In this document: positions 1 through 8,826 of the stretch, in pieces
How positions within the stretch are numbered: position 1 is the first letter of the stretch
Layout of the letters: every line of letters begins with the position of its first letter
Origin: Streptomyces formicae
Lineage (GTDB): Bacteria; Actinomycetota; Actinomycetes; Streptomycetales; Streptomycetaceae
Reading direction: 5' to 3'
Length of the DNA: 64,000 bases
Assembly (NCBI RefSeq): GCF_022647665.1
Contig: NZ_CP071872.1
Coordinates: 186,001-250,000, forward strand
Made by a program: the position numbers and the translations under genes
Notes under the pieces: model-generated
The model's database searches: none
What the model saw: only the letters and a program-made list of their open reading frames with translations
Told to the model about the DNA's origin: nothing

Positions 1-407
1 GCGCCGGTGGCGACCCCGTCGTCCACGACGATCACGGTCCGCCCGGCGATACCGACCCGCTCCCGGCCGGCCCTGAACCGCTCGGCCTGGCGCGCGAGTT
101 CGGCCTGCTCGGCCTGCTCCACGGACTCGACGTCCTTGCGGGAGACATGCCCGCGGCGCACGATGTCGTCGCTGATGATCCGTACCCCGCCCTCGCCGAT
201 CGCCCCGAAGCCGAGCTCGCGGTGGTACGGCACGCCCAGTTTCCGTACGACGATCACGTCCAGCGGGGCGCCGAGCGCCCGAGCCACCTGGAACGCCACC
301 GGGACGCCGCCCCGCGGCAGCCCGAGCACAACCGGATCGGCCGCCCGCAGATGGCTCAGCGCCTCGGCGAGGCGCTGTCCCGCGTCCACACGGTCGTTGA
401 ACAGCAC
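1..407 (-). CDS. Phosphoribosyltransferase-domain protein, C-terminus cut by window edge
   Basis: Reading leftwards from a GTG at 407 the frame gives a type I phosphoribosyltransferase domain. It opens with VLFNDRVDAGQRLAEAL, continues with LPRGGVPVAFQVARAL, and ends at the window edge in the PRPP-binding loop VVDDGVATGA. This stand-alone PRT family is common in actinomycetes, often in dormancy or stress regions, and its substrate is unknown. An in-frame TGA at 416-414 and a GGGG-rich ribosome site just upstream support the GTG start. It diverges from the MerR gene. The end of the protein lies outside the window. Domain identity is sure, function is not. Confidence 0.8.
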   Translation of the reverse strand, partial: MLFNDRVDAGQRLAEALSHLRAADPVVLGLPRGGVPVAFQVARALGAPLDVIVVRKLGVPYHRELGFGAIGEGGVRIISDDIVRRGHVSRKDVESVEQAEQAELARQAERFRAGRERVGIAGRTVIVVDDGVATG

Positions 408-496
408 AACGGCTCACCCCCTACAGGGGCTCTCCTTCGAACCAACCCCATGCCGCGCGCCTGCGCAACTCGGGCTCCCGGCCCCCGGCCGCGGGC

Positions 497-534
497 TTGA
501 GTCTCCAGCCGCTGGAAGGTCCAGACTCGCCGTA
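497..534 (+). promoter_or_regulatory. MerR-type promoter/operator giving a leaderless mRNA
   Basis: TTGAGT at 497-502 and CAGACT at 522-527 are separated by exactly 19 bp, the stretched spacing typical of MerR-controlled promoters. A 13 bp perfect dyad, TCCAGCCGCTGGA (504-516), sits inside the spacer. Transcription would start about 7 bp past the -10 hexamer, at or next to the ATG at 534, so the regulator mRNA should be leaderless. This implies autoregulation by the gene immediately downstream. Confidence 0.72.
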
Positions 535-1475
535 TGAACGCCGACCACAGCCGTCGGCAGCCGCCCGGGCTCTTCACCATCGGGCAGCTGTCCCGGCGCA
601 CCGGGATGCCGGTGCGCACCATCCGCTACTGGTCCGACATCGGCGCACTGCCGCCGACGGACCGCAGCAGCGGCGGATACCGGCTCTACGACGCCGCCTC
701 CGTCGCCCGCCTCGAACTCCTCCGCACGCTGCGCGAGCTCGGGCTGGGTCTGGACGACGTGCGGCGGGTGCTGGAGCGGGAGACCACGGTGGCGGACGTG
801 GCCGTCGACCACATCAAGGCGCTGGACGCGCAGATCAAGGGCCTTCGGCTGCGGCGTGCGGTGCTCGCCACCATCGCCGCGGGACGAAGGCCGCCGACCG
901 AGGAGATGACACTGTTGAACAAGCTCGCCCGGCTCTCGGCCGAAGAACGACGCCGGATCATCGACGACTTCCTGGACGAGGTCTTCGGCGGCCTCGACCT
1001 CGATCCCCAGCTGCGGGACCGGATGACCGACATCCGCGCGGAACTGCCCGACGACCCCACGGCAGCGCAGGTCGATGCGTGGGTCGAACTCGCCGAGCTC
1101 GTCGCCGACCCGGAGTTCCGGCAGCGGCTGCGCTCCGTCGCGCGGTCCGGCGCCGCCGGGCGCGCCGAGGCCGGGCCCGGGCGGGAGCCGGGGGCGTACC
1201 TCTTCTTCGTCAGGAAGGTCGTCGGCATGGTGGGCGAGGCCCGGGCAGCCGGGATCGCCCCCGACGCTCCGGAGGCCGCCGGCGTACTGGACCGGCTGCT
1301 GGGGCCCGCCGACCGCGTCCGCAGGGCCGAGGTGCTGGCCCGTGTCGAGGACGCGGGCAATGCGCAGATGGAGCGCTACCGGCAGCTGGTCGCCGCCGTG
1401 AACGGGGAGCCGGCGCGGCCCTCGCACGCCGAGGAGTTCGCCTGGCTCGCGGCGGCGCTGCGCGCTCACTCCTGA
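534..1475 (+). CDS. MerR-family transcriptional regulator
   Basis: 313 aa. The N-terminal winged helix-turn-helix (about residues 13-82) has the MerR signature FTIGQLSRRTGMPVRTIRYW followed by SGGYRLYDAASVARL. A dimerisation helix rich in Leu and Arg follows (to about residue 120). The remaining 190 residues form a long helical effector domain resembling TipA/antibiotic-binding or multidrug-sensing MerR members, without the Cys pairs of metal sensors. The start is fixed by the stretched MerR promoter directly upstream. Its stop overlaps the end of the convergent oxidoreductase gene by 10 bp. It probably senses a small organic molecule and controls itself; other targets cannot be told from the window. 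Confidence 0.9.
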   Translation: MNADHSRRQPPGLFTIGQLSRRTGMPVRTIRYWSDIGALPPTDRSSGGYRLYDAASVARLELLRTLRELGLGLDDVRRVLERETTVADVAVDHIKALDAQIKGLRLRRAVLATIAAGRRPPTEEMTLLNKLARLSAEERRRIIDDFLDEVFGGLDLDPQLRDRMTDIRAELPDDPTAAQVDAWVELAELVADPEFRQRLRSVARSGAAGRAEAGPGREPGAYLFFVRKVVGMVGEARAAGIAPDAPEAAGVLDRLLGPADRVRRAEVLARVEDAGNAQMERYRQLVAAVNGEPARPSHAEEFAWLAAALRAHS

Positions 1476-2593
1476 GCGCAGAGCACCACGACCCGCTGCA
1501 CGAGATTGTTGCCGAAGCCGCCCCGGTTCCACGGCTGGCCCAGGGGCTGGGTGCGGCCGTCGGCATCGGTGGCGCGGACCGTGAGCACATGGCTGCCGGG
1601 TGTGGCCGTCCACGCGGTGTGCCAGTGGCGCCACGCCCAGGGGTGGCCCTCCGCCGGGTCGAGCGCGGCGTCGTGCCACGTACCGCCGTCGTCGGCGCTG
1701 ACCTCGACCCGTACGACCGGGGCGTGCCCGGACCAGGCCCGGCCCTCCAGCCCCACCCGGCCGGGGCGCACGGCGCGGGCGCGGGACATGAAGTCGGGGA
1801 AGCCGGGCGGGATCATCAGGGCGCGGGGCTCGATGCGGGTGACAGGCTCGCCGGGGTCGTCCGAGGACTGCTTGTAGCGGTAGGCGACCGACTGCTGGTA
1901 GCCCGTGAACGGGGTGGCGGTGAGGCTGATGTCGCGCAGCCACTTCACCTGGGCCATGCCGTACCAGCCGGGTACGACCAGCCGCACCGGGTGCCCGTGC
2001 TGCGGCGGCAGCGGCTCGCCGTTCATCGCGTACGCGACCAGCACCTCAGGGTCGTCGCCGGCCGCCACCGGCAGCGGCAGGCTGCGCCGGTAGTCCTGCT
2101 CGACGCCGTGCTCGACCCCGTGGTCCGCGCCGGTGAAGACCGCCTCGACGGCGTCCGGCGCGGGCCCGGCCTCGTCGAGCAGCACCCGCAGCGGCACCCC
2201 GGTCCACTCGGCGGTGCCGACCGCCTCCACCAGCCAGGGCTGGCTGATGGGCCGCGGGCTGAGCAGGGCGCGGCCGTTGCCGGCGCACTCCATCGTGACG
2301 CGGTGGGTGCGGGGCGGATACGCCTTGAGGGCGGCCAGGTCGAGCACGAGCGGGGTCCGCACCCGGCCGCCGACGGTGAGCCGCCAGTCGACTCCGGTGT
2401 CCGGGATGTCGTAGTGGACGAGGATGTAGTGCAGCCCGGCCGGTGTCACCTCGTACCGCAGCGCCTCCAGCGGCATCCCGTGGTTGCGGGCCGCGAGCGC
2501 GACCTCCTCCAGGCTGATCCCCTCGCCGGGACCGGCGAGACGGCCCGGTCCGCTGATCGCCCCGAGAGGCCGGTCGGTGCGCAGGTCGTCCAT
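1466..2593 (-). CDS. Sulfite-oxidase-family molybdopterin enzyme
   Basis: 375 aa. The SUOX molybdopterin domain runs from about residue 35 to 240 and contains the ligand motif TMECAGNGR with Cys103, which coordinates molybdenum in sulfite oxidases. HGHPVRLVVPGWYGM and the following VKWL complete the pterin site. The C-terminal third (about 260-375) is the Ig-like Mo-co dimerisation domain (VRVEVSADDGGTWHDA). There is no haem domain and no Tat signal, so it should be cytoplasmic and use a separate electron acceptor. Substrate is probably sulfite or an S/N-oxide, inferred from family only. It converges on the MerR gene with a 10 bp overlap. Confidence 0.88.
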   Translation of the reverse strand: MDDLRTDRPLGAISGPGRLAGPGEGISLEEVALAARNHGMPLEALRYEVTPAGLHYILVHYDIPDTGVDWRLTVGGRVRTPLVLDLAALKAYPPRTHRVTMECAGNGRALLSPRPISQPWLVEAVGTAEWTGVPLRVLLDEAGPAPDAVEAVFTGADHGVEHGVEQDYRRSLPLPVAAGDDPEVLVAYAMNGEPLPPQHGHPVRLVVPGWYGMAQVKWLRDISLTATPFTGYQQSVAYRYKQSSDDPGEPVTRIEPRALMIPPGFPDFMSRARAVRPGRVGLEGRAWSGHAPVVRVEVSADDGGTWHDAALDPAEGHPWAWRHWHTAWTATPGSHVLTVRATDADGRTQPLGQPWNRGGFGNNLVQRVVVLCAQE

Positions 2594-2663
2594 GCCTCCA
2601 TGGTGCGCGTGCCCGTCGGGGAGCGCTCAGCGGTGCGGCCGCGGCGCGGGCCGCGTTGCCGAC

Positions 2664-2709
2664 CCGTTGCCGACCGCGTTGCGGAGCCGTTGCCGACCGC
2701 GTTGCGGAG
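2664..2709. repeat. 23 bp tandem duplication in intergenic DNA
   Basis: The 265 bp between the sulfite-oxidase-like gene and the secreted-protein gene holds two perfect head-to-tail copies of a 23 bp unit beginning CCGTTGCCGACCGCG (2664-2686 and 2687-2709), preceded by a partial third copy. No coding function is evident; it looks like slippage in a promoter region. Confidence 0.75.
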
Positions 2710-2859
2710 CCCGGAGCGCGGAGCCACACTGGCTGGTGGCGGCCGCGTCCTGGGAACTGGCCCCGGGAGCACATGTGTTCCCCGCCCTTCGTCGGCCCTT
2801 CCCCGCAGGGATGCCGCAATCCTCGCCGCTCCCGGACCTCCACGGACGGAGGGGCCTTC

Positions 2860-4110
2860 ATGCCGCGTGCCCCTTGGCGGACTCTGAAAGCGTCAGTTCT
2901 GGCCCTGCTCGGCCTCGTGACGGTGCTCGTCGCGCCGTCGTCGGCCGGCACCGCGGCCGCGCCCGAGGTGCGCTGCGCCTGGCCGGCCGTCGTCAGCCCC
3001 ACCCGGCTGAACTTCGCCTTCCCCGAGACGAACGCGACGTACTGGATGATGCCCTACCGGCTGGGCGAGGGGGATCGCATCGTGGCGGACGGGACCTTCC
3101 CGTCCGCCCGGTTCACCTCGCTGACGTCGTACGACGCCAAGGGGGCGCCCATCGACTCGCTCGCCGACCACGACATCGCCGCGAGCCCCGGCAGCAAGAA
3201 CCCGTTCGCGGTGCCGGACGCGGGCACGGACCCCGCCCGGCACCGCTACAGCGTCACGCTCCGGCCGGGGACCGCGGCCGGCTCCGGCGGCAACACCCTG
3301 GCCGCGACGACGGACAGCGCCGCGTCCGGATCGGGGTTCCTGGTGGTGCGGATCTACGTGCCCGCCGAGCCCTCCGACCCGGCGGGCGGAGCGCCGCTGC
3401 CGACGCTGTCGGTACAGCGGGAGAACGGCCGCTCCGAGACGCTCACGCCCTGCCCGAAGGCCGATTCGACCCAGGGCCCCGCGGGCCCGCTGGTCGACGA
3501 CCTCAGGAAGCTGGTGAAGGACGTCGCACCTCCCGGACGCTTCGCGGGCTGCGGCGAGTTCACCACCGGCAACCCGGGCTTCGCGCTGCCCAACAAGGTC
3601 AGCAACCTGTTCCCCAACCCGTACAACAAGTACCTGTGCGCGCCCGTCGCCTACGAGCAGGGCCGCATCGCCGTCGTCCGCGGCAAGGCACCCACATTCC
3701 CCAACACCGGTGAGGGCCAGTCGGTGCTCGACCCCACCCAGGTCAGGTACTGGTCGATCTGCCAGAACCAGTGGCAGGTCCCGTACCCGGCGAGCTCCTG
3801 CGCCGCGGACTTCCAGACGGCCCTGGACGAGGACGGCACCTACACCTACGTGGTCTCCACCCCGCAGGACCGTCCCGCCAACGCGACCACGGCGGACGGG
3901 GTCACCTGGATCTCCTGGGGGCCCACCGACGTCGACAGCGTTCTCATCATGCGCAACATGCTTCCGGCGCAGGACTTCGACAACGCCATCCAGGACGTCA
4001 AGCCCGGCGAGAACGCGGCGTCGGTGATGGGCGCGTACTACCCGAGCATCACCTACTGCGACAAGGACACCTTCGCGGACGGCGGACCGGACGCCTGCCC
4101 GGCGCCGTAA
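2860..4110 (+). CDS. Secreted protein of unknown function
   Basis: 416 aa from the ATG at 2860, chosen because ACGGAGGGG lies 6-14 bp upstream and the product then starts with a classical signal peptide (PRAPWRTLKAS, a hydrophobic VLALLGLVTVLV core, cleavage near AGTAAA). The mature protein has about eight cysteines spaced through the chain and a region (about residues 60-110: NATYWMMPYRLGEGD, FTSLTSYDAKGAP) resembling DUF1214-like beta-rich folds. No catalytic motif is recognisable. It is monocistronic, between an oxidoreductase and a flavin reductase, and neither neighbour explains it. Confidence 0.75.
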   Translation: MPRAPWRTLKASVLALLGLVTVLVAPSSAGTAAAPEVRCAWPAVVSPTRLNFAFPETNATYWMMPYRLGEGDRIVADGTFPSARFTSLTSYDAKGAPIDSLADHDIAASPGSKNPFAVPDAGTDPARHRYSVTLRPGTAAGSGGNTLAATTDSAASGSGFLVVRIYVPAEPSDPAGGAPLPTLSVQRENGRSETLTPCPKADSTQGPAGPLVDDLRKLVKDVAPPGRFAGCGEFTTGNPGFALPNKVSNLFPNPYNKYLCAPVAYEQGRIAVVRGKAPTFPNTGEGQSVLDPTQVRYWSICQNQWQVPYPASSCAADFQTALDEDGTYTYVVSTPQDRPANATTADGVTWISWGPTDVDSVLIMRNMLPAQDFDNAIQDVKPGENAASVMGAYYPSITYCDKDTFADGGPDACPAP

Positions 4111-4194
4111 GGACGGCCGGGGAGCGCGCGTTCGCGGGGCGGCTCCGCCCGGACCAGACTGGTCGGTGTGAGCACACCGGGAAGGACACCGCCG

Positions 4195-4875
4195 ATGCCC
4201 ATGGACGATGCGTACGACCCGGCAGGCGACCGTCCAGGTCCGCTGCGCGTGCTCGTCTTCGGCGCCGCGATGCGGGCCGGATCCGTGAACGCCCGCCTCG
4301 CCTCGCTCGTGGCCCGGCTGGTCGCCGACACCGGTGCCACCGTCGATCTCGCCTCGATGCGCGACTTCGTCATGCCGCTGTACGACGGTGACGCGGAGGA
4401 CGCCGAGGGGCTGCCGAGCGGTGCGCTCGCGCTGCGGGACCGGATCGAGCGGTGCGAGGCGTTCGTGATCTCCTCGCCCGAGTACAACGCGTCGGTGCCG
4501 GGCGTGCTGAAGAACGCGATCGACTGGGTCTCGCGGGTCCATCCGCAGCCGTTCAAGGACAAGCACGCGCTGCTCGTCTCCGCCTCTCCGTCGATGGTGG
4601 GCGGCAACCGGGGGCTGTGGGCGCTGCGGGTGCCGCTGGAGCACCTCGGCACCCGTGTCTATCCGGACATGTTCAGCCTGGCCAGGGCCCACCAGGGCTT
4701 CACCGAGGACGGGCAGCTCACCGACTCCGGGCTCCAGCAGCGGCTCGCCGAGACCGTCGAGGCGTTCCTCCGCCTCGTCGAGGCCGACATGCGGTACGTG
4801 TGCCTGGAGCGGCGCTGGTACGAGTTCCTCGGGGACCGTACCGAGGCGCCGATCACCCAGCGGGCCGAGGACTGA
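4195..4875 (+). CDS. NADPH-dependent FMN reductase family protein
   Basis: 226 aa from the ATG at 4195 (GAAGGA 8 bp upstream); an in-frame GTG at 4168 is a less likely start. It has the flavodoxin-like fold of the ArsH/YieF/NQO family: beta-strand LRVLVFGAAMRAGSVNARL with the phosphate-binding loop, then SPEYNASVPGVLKNAIDW for the isoalloxazine-binding loop, then SASPSMVGGNRG. It likely reduces FMN, quinones or azo compounds with NAD(P)H in the cytoplasm. Nothing nearby suggests a dedicated partner. Confidence 0.88.
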   Translation: MPMDDAYDPAGDRPGPLRVLVFGAAMRAGSVNARLASLVARLVADTGATVDLASMRDFVMPLYDGDAEDAEGLPSGALALRDRIERCEAFVISSPEYNASVPGVLKNAIDWVSRVHPQPFKDKHALLVSASPSMVGGNRGLWALRVPLEHLGTRVYPDMFSLARAHQGFTEDGQLTDSGLQQRLAETVEAFLRLVEADMRYVCLERRWYEFLGDRTEAPITQRAED

Positions 4876-4941
4876 CGAGGACCGACGAGGACTGACTGGG
4901 CAGACGAGGACCGACGAGGGTCACGAGGACCGAGGAACCGG

Positions 4942-5682
4942 CTATTCGCCGATCCGCACCACCGCGAGCGTGATGTTGTCCGGACCGCCCGCCTCCATCG
5001 CGGCCTTCCACAGCTCGTAGGCGGCCCTGCCGTCGTCGTGCGCCCTCAGCAGCTTCTCCACCTCGTCGTCCGGCACCGGGTCGGTCAGCCCGTCGGAGCA
5101 GACCAGATAGCGGGTCCCGGTGGTGAGCGGGGCGGCCGAGACGTGCGCCGTGACGGGGCTGAAGACGGGGCTGCCGCCGAGCGTCTGCGTCACGGCCGAC
5201 GTGGTGCGCCGTCCCGGCGCGGGGGGCGGGCTGTCGTCCACGCTGACCTGGCGCAGTCCGTCCGGCGCGAGGTCGTACACCTTGCTGTCGCCGACGTTGA
5301 ACGTCAGCAGCGAGTCGGCCAGCACGACGGCACCCGCGACCGTGGTCCCCATGGTGGTCAGCTCCGGATCGCCGTCCGCGACCGCGTACACCGAGCGGTT
5401 GCACAGGTCCATGGCGTCGCGGACGGCGTCCTCGCCGTCGAGCGAGGGGCCCAGCGAGGCGAGCCGCCGGACGACCAGCGCACTCGCCACCTCCCCGGCG
5501 GGCTGCCCGCCGAGGCCGTCGGCGACCGCGACGACGAGCGGTGTGCCGAGGGCGAAGAGGAGCGTCTGGGGGTTCTCGGTCACGGTGCCGCACAGGGTCC
5601 ACGGTCCGACGACGAGGCTGTCCTCGTTGTGGTCCCGTATCAGTCCGACATCGCTCAGAGCGGTGACAGCTACGTACGGCAC
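4942..5682 (-). CDS. PP2C-family Ser/Thr protein phosphatase
   Basis: 246 aa, a compact stand-alone PPM/PP2C phosphatase. All metal-binding motifs are visible: RDHNEDS (residues 16-22), VADGLGG (about 53-59), TTMGTT, FNVGDSKVYD, CSDGLTD and GGPDNITLAVV at the C-terminus. It has no membrane segment or sensor domain, so it should be a soluble phosphatase that reverses Ser/Thr kinase signalling, in the style of PstP/PrpA-type enzymes. The catalytic residues appear complete. No kinase gene is adjacent. Confidence 0.93.
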   Translation of the reverse strand: MPYVAVTALSDVGLIRDHNEDSLVVGPWTLCGTVTENPQTLLFALGTPLVVAVADGLGGQPAGEVASALVVRRLASLGPSLDGEDAVRDAMDLCNRSVYAVADGDPELTTMGTTVAGAVVLADSLLTFNVGDSKVYDLAPDGLRQVSVDDSPPPAPGRRTTSAVTQTLGGSPVFSPVTAHVSAAPLTTGTRYLVCSDGLTDPVPDDEVEKLLRAHDDGRAAYELWKAAMEAGGPDNITLAVVRIGE

Positions 5683-5736
5683 AGATGGCTCCTCACCACC
5701 ATTGTGACGCGCGATCGCCGGGCGCGGCGCGGCGGA

Positions 5737-6243
5737 TCAGTGCGAGACGGCGGCCTTCATGGCCACGAGGACCAGCCCCAGGAGCAGATTGACGGCGCCG
5801 GTGACCACCACCAGGCGCCGGGCCGCCCCGGCGCGTACGACCGCGGCGGTGGCCCAGCACACCTGTCCGGCGAGCGCGACGCCGAGCGCGAGCCACACGG
5901 TGTCGTTGGGCCCCAGATCCAGCAGCGGGCTCACCGCCACGGCGGCGGCCGGCGGGAAGGCGGCCTCGGCGATGGGCCACTCCTTGCGCGCCTCCTCGCG
6001 GACCTGCCGCCACGACAGGTCCTCGCTCGCCAGCCGGTGGCCGACGAGGCGGGAGTAGACGTGGATGAGCCAGAAGACCAGACCGGTGGTGATCAGCATG
6101 ATCGTGAGTTGCAGCTTCGGGTACGGACCCAGCGCACCCGCCGTGGCGATCACGGAGGCGGCGAGGAGCGAGCCGTGGACCGCGCCGGAGAAGTCCCGTG
6201 CGGGAGCGGGCGGCCGGGGCGCGCCGGGGCTGCTGGGTCTCAT
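5737..6243 (-). CDS. Small integral membrane protein, unknown
   Basis: 168 aa from the ATG at 6243. After a Pro-rich cytoplasmic start there are four predicted membrane spans: about residues 23-40, 46-64 (LTIMLITTGLVFWLIHVYSR), 100-125 and 138-160. The middle segment is charged (SWRQVREEARKEWP). It lies 54 bp upstream of and on the same strand as the PP2C gene, so co-transcription is possible. Streptomyces genomes carry similar unnamed proteins; I cannot assign a role. Confidence 0.72.
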   Translation of the reverse strand: MRPSSPGAPRPPAPARDFSGAVHGSLLAASVIATAGALGPYPKLQLTIMLITTGLVFWLIHVYSRLVGHRLASEDLSWRQVREEARKEWPIAEAAFPPAAAVAVSPLLDLGPNDTVWLALGVALAGQVCWATAAVVRAGAARRLVVVTGAVNLLLGLVLVAMKAAVSH

Positions 6244-6441
6244 CCCCTCAGCATGCCGGGGCGCCCGCGGCGCGCCCCGCAACCGCGCCCGGGCGACGGC
6301 CGGTCGGAGCAGACCGCGCGCTCGCGGCCGTCGGCATATATGAGTTGACGGCCGGTCCGCCGGGTCGCTTGCATCGGCATCGCCCGGGACGGCCTCTCCG
6401 GCCCGCCCGGTACGGGACCGATCGGAAGGTGCAGGTGCTCC

Positions 6442-7461
6442 ATGGCTGCTCGCAGGATGCACGCCGACGAGGCGGAGACCGACGTCTCCCTGGTGCGACG
6501 GCTGCTGGACGCGCAGTTCCCGCAGTGGGCGGAGCTTCCCGTCACCCAGGTCGGCTCCGTCGGCACGGCCAACGCGATGTACCGGCTCGGAGAGGACATG
6601 GTCGTACGGCTGCCGCGGGTCGCCGGGTCCGCCGCCGACGTCGACAAGGAGCGCACGTGGCTGCCGCGGCTCGCCCCGCCGCTTCCGGTCGCCATTCCGG
6701 TGCCGCTGGGCAGGGGGAGGCCCGGTGAGGGCTATCCCTGGCCCTGGTCCGTCTACCGCTGGCTCGACGGCGAGCCCCCTGCCTCCGGCCGGATCGGCGA
6801 AGCCGGTGCATCGGGTGAATCCGGTGCATCCTGCGAATCCGGCGACGCGGGTGGGCTTGCGGAGGATCTGGCGGAGTTCGTCGGGGCGCTGCACCGGATC
6901 GATCCCGCGGACGGGCCTCCCGCCTATCGCAGTGAGCCGCTGGCGACACGGGATGCCGCGACGCGCGCCGCGATCGAGGAGCTGGCCGGGCACGGATACG
7001 GGCACGGCACCTCCGCAGCCGCCTCGACGGCCTCGGCCGCCGCGACCGGTGTCTGGGACGCGGCCCTGCGGGCGCCCGGATGGGACGGCCCGCCCGTCTG
7101 GATCCACGCCGACCTGCAGCCGGGGAACCTGCTGACCGTACGGGGACGGCTCAGCGCCGTCATCGACTTCGGGTGCCTGGGGGTGGGGGATCCGGCCGTC
7201 GACCTGATCGTGGCGTGGTACGTGCTGCCCGCCGCCGCACGCGGCGCCTTCCGCGCCGCGCTGGGGCCGTGGGCCGATGACGCGGCCTGGGCGCGGGGGC
7301 GCGGCTGGGCGCTGTCGATCGCGCTCATGGAGCTCCGGTACTACCGGGAGACCAACCCGGTCATGGCGGCCACCGCCCGCCACGTGATCGGTGAGCTGCT
7401 CACGGACCACGAGGACGACCACGAGGACGACCACGAGGACGAAGCCGGCCGAACGGCCTGA
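6442..7461 (+). CDS. Aminoglycoside-phosphotransferase-like kinase
   Basis: 339 aa of the APH/choline-kinase superfamily. The nucleotide-binding N-lobe shows GTANAMYRLGEDMVVRLPR. The catalytic loop is WIHADLQPGNLL with Asp224 as base, followed by metal-binding Asp242 in VIDFG. Residues about 112-134 are a Gly/Ala/Ser/Glu low-complexity insertion. The C-terminus ends in three copies of an Asp-His-Glu-Asp unit encoded by a perfect 12 bp repeat near 7410-7440. These proteins phosphorylate a hydroxyl on a small molecule; the substrate is unknown and resistance should not be assumed. Confidence 0.85.
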   Translation: MAARRMHADEAETDVSLVRRLLDAQFPQWAELPVTQVGSVGTANAMYRLGEDMVVRLPRVAGSAADVDKERTWLPRLAPPLPVAIPVPLGRGRPGEGYPWPWSVYRWLDGEPPASGRIGEAGASGESGASCESGDAGGLAEDLAEFVGALHRIDPADGPPAYRSEPLATRDAATRAAIEELAGHGYGHGTSAAASTASAAATGVWDAALRAPGWDGPPVWIHADLQPGNLLTVRGRLSAVIDFGCLGVGDPAVDLIVAWYVLPAAARGAFRAALGPWADDAAWARGRGWALSIALMELRYYRETNPVMAATARHVIGELLTDHEDDHEDDHEDEAGRTA

Positions 7462-7489
7462 CGCCTCACAGCACCAGGACCCACCGCCG

Positions 7490-8041
7490 CTACAGCGCCA
7501 GGACCAGCGCCGCTCCGAGGCCGCCCAGGAGCAGCGCGAAGGCCATCGGGACCCATCCGCCGTCCCGCCAGGGGAAGAAGGTGTCGAGAGAGAGGCGCCC
7601 GGGGCCCACGGCGGCGATGGTCAGGGCGGCGACGGCGAGCAGCATGGGGTACGCGAACGCCGGAGGCCCGGCCGGCCACAGGCTCAGCTGGGGGGCGACC
7701 GACATGGCGTTCATCATGACCCCGATCACGGCCGCCGCGGCGAGCGGGGTGAGCAGCCCGGCGGCCAGTCCCAGGCCGCCGAGGAGTTCGGAGATCCCGG
7801 TCAGGGCGGCGAAGAAGGCGCCGGGTTCGTACCCCATCGCGGCGAAGCCCTTCCCGGTGGCCTCCAGGCCCGGCCCGCCGAAGAGGCCGAACAGCTTCTG
7901 GGCGCCGTGGCCCGCCATGATCAGACCCACGGCCAGCCGGAGGAGGAGCATCCCCACGTCGCCGGCGCCCACCGCCCCCGACGCGGGCCGCGCGGTGAGG
8001 GCGTCGCGGCGGCGGTGGGGCCGCTCTGTGGGGGAAGTCAT
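7490..8041 (-). CDS. DoxX-family membrane protein
   Basis: 183 aa with four transmembrane helices and the DoxX signatures MLLLRLAVGLIMAGHGAQKL and ALTGISELLGGLGLAAGLL. The family takes part in thiosulfate:quinone chemistry or membrane oxidoreductase complexes (for example with SseA and SodA in mycobacteria). The first 28 residues are a basic cytoplasmic tail. It is divergent from the XRE-cupin regulator downstream, so that regulator may control it, though no operator was identified. Confidence 0.87.
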   Translation of the reverse strand: MTSPTERPHRRRDALTARPASGAVGAGDVGMLLLRLAVGLIMAGHGAQKLFGLFGGPGLEATGKGFAAMGYEPGAFFAALTGISELLGGLGLAAGLLTPLAAAAVIGVMMNAMSVAPQLSLWPAGPPAFAYPMLLAVAALTIAAVGPGRLSLDTFFPWRDGGWVPMAFALLLGGLGAALVLAL

Positions 8042-8177
8042 CGGGAATCACCTCCGGGCAAGGCCGTCGGCGCGGTCTCACCTCTTCCGATACTGCCCTC
8101 CGCCCGAGTGGACGTCCAAAGGAGCGCGGCATCCGGGTGGCAAACGGCGTTGCCGTTTCAGGGACGCCCGCGGTCCA

Positions 8178-8807
8178 ATGGGCGGTGTGGAACCCTCGTC
8201 CGCCATCGCCCGCGCCCTGACCGAGGTCGGTCCCCGGCTCAAACGCCTGCGCACCCAGCGCGGAGTGACCCTGGCCGCGCTCTCCGAGGCCACCGGCATC
8301 TCCACGAGCACCCTGTCCCGCCTGGAGTCGGGGCAGCGCCGCCCCAGCCTGGAGCTGCTGCTCCCCATCTCCCAGGCCCACCAGGTCCCCCTGGACGAAC
8401 TGGTCGGCGCGCCCGAGGTCGGCGACCCCCGGGTCCGTCTCACGCCCACGGTGGTGCACGGGAGCACGGTGGTCCCGCTGACCCGCCAGCCGGGCCCGCT
8501 CCAGACCTTCAAGATGATCATCCCGGCGTCCCGCAGCACCCCCGATCCCCGCACGCACGAGGGCTACGAGTGGCTCTATGTGCTCGCCGGACGGCTGCGG
8601 CTCGTCCTGGCCGACCACGACCTGCTGCTGGGCGCGGGGGAGGCGGCCGAGTTCGACACCCGGCTCCCGCACTGGTTCGGCAGCACCGGTGACGGTCCCG
8701 TCGAGATCCTCAGCCTCTTCGGCCGCCAGGGCGAGCGCATGCACGTCCGGGCGCGGCCCGGCAGCGGCGAGCCCCGGACCGCCGGCCCGGGGCTCGCTCG
8801 GAGGTGA
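8178..8807 (+). CDS. XRE-family regulator with C-terminal cupin
   Basis: 209 aa from ATG 8178; a GTG at 8187 is also possible. An HTH_XRE domain (about residues 15-70: LKRLRTQRGVTLAALSEATG, TSTLSRLESGQRRPSLE) is fused to a cupin barrel (about 105-190) with YEWLYVLAGRLRL, a loop ending HWFGS, and GPVEILSLFG. The family resembles SutR/PuuR-type regulators that bind a small ligand in the barrel. It diverges from the DoxX gene and is followed 19 bp on by the convergent dehydrogenase. Confidence 0.88.
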   Translation: MGGVEPSSAIARALTEVGPRLKRLRTQRGVTLAALSEATGISTSTLSRLESGQRRPSLELLLPISQAHQVPLDELVGAPEVGDPRVRLTPTVVHGSTVVPLTRQPGPLQTFKMIIPASRSTPDPRTHEGYEWLYVLAGRLRLVLADHDLLLGAGEAAEFDTRLPHWFGSTGDGPVEILSLFGRQGERMHVRARPGSGEPRTAGPGLARR

Positions 8808-8826
8808 CGAGAGGCGGCATCCGCGC

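Noticed and set aside
414..1943. Long open frame on the minus strand opposite the MerR gene
   Set aside because: Composition is that of an antisense shadow (Arg/Pro/Gly-rich, no domain), and the plus-strand MerR protein is clear with its own promoter.
2893..4692. 599-codon minus-strand open frame opposite the secreted protein and FMN reductase
   Set aside because: Shadow frame caused by high GC at third positions; both plus-strand genes have signal or cofactor motifs and ribosome sites.
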